Assembly (NCBI GenBank): GCA_021772235.1
Contig: JAJFMI010000150.1
Location: forward strand, 1 to 14,217
Length of the DNA: 14,217 nt
Origin: Chlamydiota bacterium
Lineage (GTDB): Bacteria > Chlamydiota > Chlamydiia > Chlamydiales > JAJFMI01
Direction: 5' to 3'
The notes under the pieces were generated by a model. It saw nothing but the letters and a program-made list of their open reading frames with translations, did not search any database and was not told the origin of the DNA. A program made the position numbers and the translations under genes. Positions 6,116 through 11,244 of the stretch are shown here, in pieces (within the stretch, counting starts at the first letter, position 1; every line of letters begins with the position of its first letter).

Positions 6116-6965
6116 GGTTCGTATGAAAAAGCGCGGCGTACTAGCACTAGATATTGATGGAACGCTTTCAGGTAGCGACCACCACATACCCGACGGGGTA
6201 GCACATTTTTTAAAAGATCTTTCTGTTAATTGGGAAATTTTTCTTATTACAGGGCGAAGTTTTACATTCGCAGAAACGACAATCCATAAGCTGCAGTTCC
6301 CTTTTTACTTAGCTGTGCAAAACGGCGCAGATATTTTAACAATGCACGATAAGACTCAGATTATGCGCAGCTATATTGATGCAAAAACATTGACGGAGCT
6401 TGATGCGCTACTAAAAGATGAGCCAGAAGATTTCCTTCTCTACTCAGGCTTTGATCTAGGTGATTACTGTTATTATCGTCCTAAGCGTTTTTCGGACGCA
6501 TTTTTAAAACACTTTGAAGAGCTCAAACGTTTTTCGCCGACTGACTGGCATGAAATTGAGACACTGAAAATAGAAGAGCAGCAAGACTTTCCACTTGTAA
6601 AATACTTTGGTAAAGAGCGGGATGCTTTTCGTATTCAAGATAAAATTGCTCAGTTTGAGAATCTTACCGTGAGCGTGATTCGCGATCCGCTTGAGCCTGA
6701 TTATTATATGGCTATGATTACGCATAAGAATGCCAATAAAGGCACCAGTCTAAAAAAATTGCTGGAGTACGGCAACATGAGTGGACCTGTTATTGCAGCA
6801 GGTGATGATAATAACGATATTCCAATGCTGGAGCTTGCTGATTGCAAAATCGTTATGGGAACAGCTCCTGCACATATGCTTCGCAACGCTGATATTGTAG
6901 CTGCTGCTTCAACTGAAATGGGAATTATCGATGCCTTACAACAAGCCACCAACCACAACTATTAA
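6114..6965 (+). CDS. Cof-type HAD-superfamily phosphatase
   Basis: HAD-IIB (Cof-like) hydrolase of 283 residues, the normal size for this group, which removes phosphate from small sugar phosphates or cofactors; the substrate cannot be told from sequence. All four motifs are present: DIDGT at 13-17 (nucleophile Asp13, acid Asp15), LITGRS with Thr46, Lys209 in NANKGTSL, and GDDNND at 230-235 for magnesium. The cap domain lies between motifs II and III. Two starts compete: ATG 6114, with AGTAGG upstream, and ATG 6123 (three residues shorter), seven bases after a TATAAT. In C. trachomatis a HAD hydrolase (CT103) sits beside fabI (CT104), as roughly seen here with a small gene and a toxin-antitoxin pair between. 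The 3' end overlaps the next gene by 35 bases. Confidence 0.92.
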   Translation: MVRMKKRGVLALDIDGTLSGSDHHIPDGVAHFLKDLSVNWEIFLITGRSFTFAETTIHKLQFPFYLAVQNGADILTMHDKTQIMRSYIDAKTLTELDALLKDEPEDFLLYSGFDLGDYCYYRPKRFSDAFLKHFEELKRFSPTDWHEIETLKIEEQQDFPLVKYFGKERDAFRIQDKIAQFENLTVSVIRDPLEPDYYMAMITHKNANKGTSLKKLLEYGNMSGPVIAAGDDNNDIPMLELADCKIVMGTAPAHMLRNADIVAAASTEMGIIDALQQATNHNY

Positions 6966-7368
6966 TCAAGAAGGCTATGAATTGAAATGGGAGAGGGGTC
7001 ACTCGCTGCTTTTCTGTCATTTTGATGAAAATCTTCTCTTTACCTATTCGGAAAAAGTACCAGAGGGAAAAGATGATCGCATGGAAGTAAATATCTATCT
7101 CGACTATCACCCTGATAACTCTATTTTTGTGAATGGAAAAAAGGCGACAGCATTTCAAATGAATGATCGCGTTGAAATTCACTCTGGAAAGAGGAAGATC
7201 ACACTAGAGTTTACTCCTGGAGAAGGGCAGTTTTTTGGACACATTAGCCGTCACAATAGGCCATCACGAAAAGTGCCGAAGAATGTCTTTGAGTCACATG
7301 ACTGGCGCATTGCGATCCGTACGATCTCACGTCCGAGCGATTCCAAAATACTAATCAAATGCTCTTAA
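6931..7368 (+). CDS. small conserved-looking protein of unknown function
   Basis: Not recognised with confidence. The 145-residue product looks mostly beta-strand from about residue 17 to 105 (alternating hydrophobics such as LLFCHFDENLLFTYSE, and MEVNIYLDYHPDNSIFVNG). A basic stretch (HISRHNRPSRKVPKN) follows, then a short end segment; there is no signal peptide or membrane helix. From position it could match the small gene next to the HAD hydrolase in Chlamydia (CT102), but I cannot verify this. The ATG lies inside the end of the HAD gene with GGGA six bases upstream; a later in-frame start such as TTG 6982 is possible, since the first ~15 residues are low in structure. Its stop overlaps the opposing toxin stop by four bases. 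Confidence 0.68.
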   Translation: MPYNKPPTTTINQEGYELKWERGHSLLFCHFDENLLFTYSEKVPEGKDDRMEVNIYLDYHPDNSIFVNGKKATAFQMNDRVEIHSGKRKITLEFTPGEGQFFGHISRHNRPSRKVPKNVFESHDWRIAIRTISRPSDSKILIKCS

Positions 7369-7628
7369 TTCTTATAGATATCTTTTCTATGACCAACATC
7401 TAGAATCAAAATAATCAAAGCTTGATCTTGTATTGCATATATAACACGATATTTTCCTGATCGTATTCTATATAAAGGGGGGCTTTGGCGCCCCTGCAAT
7501 TTTTTACAGTCTTCGGGTCTTGGGATACTTGCTAAAGAGTCAATTTTTTCAATGATCCGTTCTTTGTCTTTTTTGCCAATTTTGTTCAGTTTTTTTTCTA
7601 CTGACTGGGCAATTTTAATATTGTACAT
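7365..7628 (-). CDS. RelE/ParE-family toxin
   Basis: Toxin of a type II toxin-antitoxin pair, 87 residues, the usual size for RelE/ParE. The sequence shows the fold's order: an N-terminal strand (YNIKIAQSVEKKLNKI), a helical hairpin, LQGRQSPPLYRIRSGKYRVI with the conserved Arg-x-Arg and Tyr-Arg, and the C-terminal GHRKDIY with the Arg and Tyr found in active RelE members. RelE types cleave mRNA at the ribosome while ParE types poison gyrase; the C-terminal HR-x3-Y favours the RelE side, but this is not firm. The ATG abuts the antitoxin stop (TAGATG), so translation is coupled. Its stop overlaps the stop of the opposing gene, TTAA at 7365-7368. Confidence 0.9.
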   Translation of the reverse strand: MYNIKIAQSVEKKLNKIGKKDKERIIEKIDSLASIPRPEDCKKLQGRQSPPLYRIRSGKYRVIYAIQDQALIILILDVGHRKDIYKN

Positions 7629-7868
7629 CTATTTGAGACGTTTTTTTGCCTCTTTCCACGAGACGGTTTTTTCTTCACCTGAATCAATATTTTTAAGTGT
7701 TTCACGAGCTCTTTCGGTTAGCCATTGGTCTTCAATTTCTTCCATTCTCTTGAATGCAGATTTGATCAAAAATTCTTTCATAGTTACTCCAAGCATTGCG
7801 CATGCCATTTTTAAACACATATGCTCATCGGAAGTCATATCAACAGTGACTCTAGATTTATCTTTCAT
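7629..7868 (-). CDS. ribbon-helix-helix antitoxin
   Basis: Antitoxin of the pair, 79 residues. The N-terminal half fits a ribbon-helix-helix DNA-binding domain: strand SRVTVDM (residues 5-11), helix TSDEHMCLKMACAMLG, then TMKEFLIKSAFKRMEE. The charged C-terminal half (ERARETLKNIDSGEEKTVSW) is the expected toxin-binding tail. It is the first gene of the operon and starts after AAGGA with a six-base spacer. A strong promoter with an internal palindrome lies directly upstream, fitting autorepression by antitoxin or the complex. The gene lies 80 bases downstream of fabI on the same strand, with no clear terminator between, so read-through from fabI is possible. Confidence 0.9.
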   Translation of the reverse strand: MKDKSRVTVDMTSDEHMCLKMACAMLGVTMKEFLIKSAFKRMEEIEDQWLTERARETLKNIDSGEEKTVSWKEAKKRLK

Positions 7869-7885
7869 AACAATCCTTTTCTTTA

Positions 7886-7914
7886 ATTATACAGAAATCT
7901 GTGTTTCTGTGCAA
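7886..7914 (-). promoter_or_regulatory. toxin-antitoxin promoter with internal operator
   Basis: On the minus strand TTGCAC (7914-7909), a 17-base spacer and TATAAT (7891-7886) form a near-consensus sigma70 promoter. The spacer carries an inverted repeat, ACAGAAA-N6-TTTCTGT (arms 7910-7904 and 7897-7891), and a direct repeat CACAGA spaced by eight bases. This fits a ribbon-helix-helix operator, so repressor binding would block RNA polymerase. The antitoxin ATG is 17 bases after the -10. Confidence 0.75.
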
Positions 7915-7948
7915 TATTCATTATATAGCTGATGGGCAAGAGGTTGCG

Positions 7949-8839
7949 TTAATTGAAAGTAGGGCTGTCGGAAGCGACACCCATGGCGTGAAGGCCGTTG
8001 TCGACATAAAGTGTGACGCCCGTAATGGCGGAACTTTCAGGTCCTAGAAGGAATTTGGCAGCGTTGCCAATTTCTTCTGATTTGAGATCTTTTTGCAGAG
8101 GAGAATTGGCGTGGGCGTAATTGATCATCTGATCAATAAAACCGATTGCACGCGCGGCGCGCGAGCCAAGTGCTCCAGCAGAAATACAGTTAACGCGAAG
8201 TTTCCATTTACGGCCTGCTTCCCAGGCGAGTGTGCGCGTGTCACTTTCAAGAGCAGCTTTTGCAGAACTCATACCACCACCATATCCAGGAACCGCTTTT
8301 TCAGAAGCGAGATAGCTGAGGTTTAATATGGCGCCGCCTTCATTCATGATCGGGCCGAAATGAGATACTAGGCTAACAAATGAGTAAGAAGAACTGCTAA
8401 TCGCAGCGAGATAGCCTTTGCGAGATGTTTCGAGAAGGGGATTTTTTACTTCAGGACCATTTGCAAGGGAGTGCACGAGAATGTCAATTTTTCCAAAGTC
8501 CTTCTCTACGGCTTTGACAACATCGGAAATAGCAAAGGGCTCAGAATCTTTAAAGCGTTTGTTGGAAAGGATTTCTTCGGGCACATCGTCCATTGTGTCA
8601 AAAGTCGCGTCGAGAGAGTAGACTTTAGCAATTTCCATAAGCGAGCCATCAGAGAGTTTGCGCGAAGCGTCAAACTTTCCATTTCTCAAGCTCATGGTAA
8701 AGATTTTTAAGATGGGGGTCCAGGTACCAACAAGTACTTCAGCACCAGCATCAGCTAGCGCCTTTGCAATTGCCCAACCATAACCTTGATCATCGCCAAT
8801 TCCAGCGATAAATGCTCTTTTGCCCTTTAAACTTTTCAC
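7949..8839 (-). CDS. fabI: enoyl-[acyl-carrier-protein] reductase (NADH), plant/chlamydial type
   Basis: Catalyses the last reduction of each fatty acid elongation round, trans-2-enoyl-ACP to acyl-ACP with NADH, in the cytoplasm. The 296 residues show the nucleotide site GIGDDQGYGWAIAKAL (13-28), HSLANGPE (123-130), SYLASE with Tyr176, and the active-site Tyr186 with Lys194 in PGYGGGMSSAKAALESD. The Tyr-x7-Lys spacing and the insert after residue 40 are of the plant/chlamydial kind, longer than the ~260-residue E. coli enzyme. The start is GTG 8839, as the FabI core begins immediately after it. It overlaps the stop of the histone-like gene by four bases (GTGA), so the two are translationally coupled. 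Triclosan-type inhibitors target this family. Confidence 0.96.
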   Translation of the reverse strand: MKSLKGKRAFIAGIGDDQGYGWAIAKALADAGAEVLVGTWTPILKIFTMSLRNGKFDASRKLSDGSLMEIAKVYSLDATFDTMDDVPEEILSNKRFKDSEPFAISDVVKAVEKDFGKIDILVHSLANGPEVKNPLLETSRKGYLAAISSSSYSFVSLVSHFGPIMNEGGAILNLSYLASEKAVPGYGGGMSSAKAALESDTRTLAWEAGRKWKLRVNCISAGALGSRAARAIGFIDQMINYAHANSPLQKDLKSEEIGNAAKFLLGPESSAITGVTLYVDNGLHAMGVASDSPTFN

Positions 8840-9069
8840 GATAGTTTCCGTGCAACCATACGGCGATAGCCTTCTGCTGTAAGAAGACGCTCACTTTTTT
8901 TTGTAGTTGCGCGTTTTTTTGCAGCAACAGCTGTTACCTCGGCCTCAACTGCAGGCTTTTTTGCTGGAGCCTTGCTGGGCGTAGTTTTGGAAGGAGTGCG
9001 ACGTTTGACAGGGGTCTTAGTTGTCTTCGCTTCTTCCATAGGTTTTCTTTTAAGTAATTTCTTTAACAT
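8836..9069 (-). CDS. histone H1-like basic protein (HctB-like)
   Basis: A 77-residue, very basic protein: after a short head (MLKKLLKRKP) comes a Lys/Thr/Pro/Ala-rich region with repeated SK, AKKP, AAKK and TKK, about residues 14-60, of the kind seen in chlamydial Hc2 and other histone H1-like DNA-compacting proteins. It ends in a short ordered tail (LTAEGYRRMVARKL). It is much shorter than Hc2, so HctB is a likeness only. I chose ATG 9069, with AAGG seven bases before it, over the longer frame from 9150 that would read through the promoter. It has a good promoter and is coupled to fabI. Low-complexity composition makes homology weak. Confidence 0.72.
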   Translation of the reverse strand: MLKKLLKRKPMEEAKTTKTPVKRRTPSKTTPSKAPAKKPAVEAEVTAVAAKKRATTKKSERLLTAEGYRRMVARKLS

Positions 9070-9088
9070 ATCCTCACCTTCTAAAAAT

Positions 9089-9118
9089 AGTATACACATA
9101 ATCCAATAAAAATTGCAA
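9089..9118 (-). promoter_or_regulatory. promoter of the histone-like/fabI operon
   Basis: On the minus strand TTGCAA (9118-9113), an 18-base spacer and TATACT (9094-9089). The -35 hexamer is a palindrome and is shared with the divergent osmC promoter. The start codon of the histone-like gene is 19 bases past the -10, with a normal ribosome binding site. Confidence 0.6.
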
Positions 9119-9141
9119 TAGAATTTCGTTTCGTGTAGACT
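9113..9141 (+). promoter_or_regulatory. promoter of the osmC-holA-rsmI run
   Basis: TTGCAA (9113-9118), a 17-base spacer and TAGACT (9136-9141). The ATG of osmC is at 9166 with GGAG seven bases upstream. The palindromic -35 is the same six bases used by the minus-strand promoter, so the two promoters cannot both be occupied at once. Confidence 0.6.
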
Positions 9142-9165
9142 TGAAGGCAATATTGGAGAAATTTC

Positions 9166-9585
9166 ATGACAGAAGTGAGTGTAGAATTAAAAGAAAAACT
9201 AACGTGTATCTGCCGCTCTCAAGAGGGGGATGTGATCGAAACTCATGGGCCTGTAGGCTATGGGGGAATCGGCGAAAAATTTAATCCGACAGATCTTGTA
9301 GCAGCTTCGCTAGGTTCTTGTATTTTGACCATCATGGGGGTCTATGGAGGTCAGCTAGGGGTAAGTCTAGAGGGCACCACAATAAAGCTTGTGAAAGAGA
9401 TGCAGGATAAACCTCGACGAATTAAAAAAGTCCTTATTGAGATTACTTGTCCTCGTTCTTTTGAACCTAAAATCACTGAGCAGCTGGAAAAAGCGGCGCT
9501 TCACTGTCCTGTGCATCTCAGTTTGCACCCTGAAATTGAGCAAGAGATTCTCTTTACTTGGGGAGCCCCTGTTGCAAACTGCTAA
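9166..9585 (+). CDS. OsmC/Ohr-family peroxide-reducing protein
   Basis: Thiol-dependent peroxidase family that reduces organic hydroperoxides through two conserved cysteines. The 139 residues match the family length. The first active-site cysteine is Cys52 in AASLGSCILTIMG and the second Cys114 in ALHCPVHLSL. The N-terminal strand region and FNPTDLVAASLG are typical. The CPVHLSLHPEIE end is closer to the OsmC-like (YhfA-type) subgroup than to Ohr, so the exact substrate is open. It starts at ATG 9166 with a good ribosome binding site and its own promoter. It is the first gene of a run with holA and an rsmI-like gene; its 3' end overlaps the next gene's proposed TTG start by 14 bases. Confidence 0.92.
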   Translation: MTEVSVELKEKLTCICRSQEGDVIETHGPVGYGGIGEKFNPTDLVAASLGSCILTIMGVYGGQLGVSLEGTTIKLVKEMQDKPRRIKKVLIEITCPRSFEPKITEQLEKAALHCPVHLSLHPEIEQEILFTWGAPVANC

Positions 9586-10426
9586 TTTTCGTGAGTTTTT
9601 GCAAAAAGCTACCGGTGTCAAACAGCTTGGAATTGCTCTAAAAAATGATGAAGAGCGCGCTGCGCTCTTACAATTTTTGGCAAAGCGATTTTTTCCAAAT
9701 GCGGAAAAAGCAGGGGAGGATTTTGCCCCTTCACTTTTTGCAACAGAGCAATATGCGATTTTTAATCCGATTCCCAAAAAGGTATTTCCTTCCGATCTCA
9801 TTTTGCTTTTAGGTAGTAAGTCTGTAAGCGCTTTTAAAGCCTATCCAGATGCACTTGTTCTTAATTTGGAAAAAGAGACTTTTCGCGCACGTGAAGAGCG
9901 TTATAAAGAATTTGTTATGCTGGAGCTTGGAGAGATAAGTTCTAGCGCAGCAGCCCTATTCATTACTTATGTCGGTTGTGACTTCAATCTCATTTCACAA
10001 GAGATCGATAAGCTGCGGATGGTTTCGCAAAAGCCTATCGACGAAAAAATCATACAAGACCTTGTTCCAAATCGCGAAGATACTGCGCTTTGGAAAGTTT
10101 CTGAGGAGCTCGTTTTTGAGAGGAAAATCCCACAAATCCCGCTCTTTCAAACACGTGAACTTCTGATACTTATTGGACAGATGCGCTCTCACTTGGAAAC
10201 AGGACTAAAAATTAAAGAGCTGGAAGGAAAACCTTTAGCTCCGCATTTTCCTAAATTGCAAAGTTGGATCTTAGATCGTTATGCACGTCTTTCTGCAAAA
10301 ATTCCCCCGCGATATTTTCAGAAAGGATTGTCAGAACTTCTAGACTTAGAAATTAAATCAAAGAGCACCACGATTGATCCCAAAGTGTTGCTCGATCACT
10401 TTATGGTACGATGGCAGGTCAATTAA
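9572..10426 (+). CDS. holA: DNA polymerase III delta subunit-like protein
   Basis: Probable delta subunit of the clamp loader, which opens the beta sliding clamp for loading onto primed DNA. The identification rests on overall pattern: an N-terminal AAA-like region without a good P-loop, a middle helical part (ISQEIDKLRMVSQKPIDEKI, typical of delta after the clamp-opening domain), and a C-terminal helical collar. It is 284 residues, somewhat shorter than the ~340 of E. coli HolA. I recall a delta-like gene (CT047) in the same position in C. trachomatis. The frame is open from 9437, but the likely start is TTG 9572, preceded by GGGGAG with a six-base spacer; upstream codons are an alternate reading of osmC. 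It overlaps osmC by 14 bases and the next gene by 16. Confidence 0.75.
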   Translation: MQTANFREFLQKATGVKQLGIALKNDEERAALLQFLAKRFFPNAEKAGEDFAPSLFATEQYAIFNPIPKKVFPSDLILLLGSKSVSAFKAYPDALVLNLEKETFRAREERYKEFVMLELGEISSSAAALFITYVGCDFNLISQEIDKLRMVSQKPIDEKIIQDLVPNREDTALWKVSEELVFERKIPQIPLFQTRELLILIGQMRSHLETGLKIKELEGKPLAPHFPKLQSWILDRYARLSAKIPPRYFQKGLSELLDLEIKSKSTTIDPKVLLDHFMVRWQVN

Positions 10427-11106
10427 TATTACTCCCGAATCTTCTTTCTGAAAGAAGCGATCCCAAAGAACAACTCCCGGAAAATCTCGGTAAAATCTTT
10501 GATACCCTTGATGGCCTCATTGTAGAAGATGCGAAATCAGCGCGTCGCTTTATTGTACGCTTTTCCAAGGACCTACTAAAGCTTCCTATGGAAACGCTGA
10601 ACGAGCATACGGAGGATCTTAAGGTTCTCTTGCCACCGATGAAAAACGGCGAAAAGTGGGGATTGCTTTCAGAAGCAGGTCTTACATGCATCGCTGATCC
10701 AGGTGCCAAACTTGTAGACTTGGCGCGCTTGCAAAATATAGACGTCCGCGCTATCCCTGGGCCCTCTTCCATTTTTATGGGACTGATGCTTTCGGGATTT
10801 TCCGGGCAATCTTTCACTTTTAACGGTTATTTGCCACGTCGCCGTCCTCTTCTCGATCAGCGCCTCGAAGTGCTAGTTCGCAATGCACAAAAAGAGAGGA
10901 CTACACAAATTTTTATCGAAGCGCCTTACCGCAACAACCAGCTTTTTGCAACGCTTATGGAGCTTTTACCAAGAACCACAAAACTTTGTGTTGCTTGTGA
11001 TCTTACTGATCCAAATGAGTGGGTAGAAACACGTACAGTTCAAGAGTGGAAAAAGCGGCAGTCACCAGACCTTCACAAGCGTCCAACTCTTTTCCTATTT
11101 TGCTAA
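10411..11106 (+). CDS. short RsmI-like SAM-dependent methyltransferase
   Basis: Tetrapyrrole-methylase-fold SAM-dependent methyltransferase related to RsmI, which 2'-O-methylates C1402 of 16S rRNA. The 231 residues carry WGLLSEAGLTCIADPGA (83-99), the PGPSS loop (117-120), FTFNGYLPRRR (135-145) and IEAPYRNNQLF (169-179), all strong family marks. RsmI is usually near 280 residues; this shorter form lacks the extra C-terminal domain, like a group of RsmI paralogues I recall from Bacteroidetes and from chlamydiae (CT048). Its exact target is therefore uncertain. The ATG lies inside the 3' end of holA with no clear ribosome binding site, so coupling is likely. It is the last gene of the run. Confidence 0.88.
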   Translation: MAGQLILLPNLLSERSDPKEQLPENLGKIFDTLDGLIVEDAKSARRFIVRFSKDLLKLPMETLNEHTEDLKVLLPPMKNGEKWGLLSEAGLTCIADPGAKLVDLARLQNIDVRAIPGPSSIFMGLMLSGFSGQSFTFNGYLPRRRPLLDQRLEVLVRNAQKERTTQIFIEAPYRNNQLFATLMELLPRTTKLCVACDLTDPNEWVETRTVQEWKKRQSPDLHKRPTLFLFC

Positions 11107-11126
11107 ATGATTTTTTTTATAAGTGT

Positions 11127-11150
11127 GTTGTAAAATAGACAACTTTCTTT
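11127..11150 (+). terminator. weak rho-independent terminator after the rsmI-like gene
   Basis: GTTGT and ACAAC (11127-11131, 11139-11143) enclose a seven-base loop, followed by TTTCTTTT. The stem is short. A run of eight T at 11111-11118 lies just before it without a stem. The rest of the gap to 11244 holds no gene or strong structure I recognise. Confidence 0.4.
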
Positions 11151-11244
11151 TAAACGTTTGGAGCCGTGGTTTTTTGTTGTTTCCTGGCTACTCTTTTGTG
11201 GGGATTCATAGGTTTTTTCTGGGAGTTTCCCCATAATTATTTGT

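Noticed and set aside
6704..6958. Minus-strand 84-residue frame
   Set aside because: Shadow of the HAD phosphatase motif IV region.
9070..9150. N-terminal extension of the histone-like gene
   Set aside because: The extra 27 residues would read through the -10 and -35 of its promoter; ATG 9069 has a ribosome binding site.
9367..9801. Minus-strand 144-residue frame
   Set aside because: Antisense to the osmC/holA junction, where both plus-strand genes are well supported.
11103..11234. Small minus-strand frame of about 43 Lys/Ser/Thr-rich residues after the kinase stop
   Set aside because: No ribosome binding site, low-complexity composition, and it runs over the terminator and rsmI-like stop; not supported as a gene.
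11160..11240. TGGGGA/TCCCCA inverted repeat in the gap before the kinase end
   Set aside because: Six-base arms with a loop of almost 30 bases and no T-run; too weak to call a terminator.
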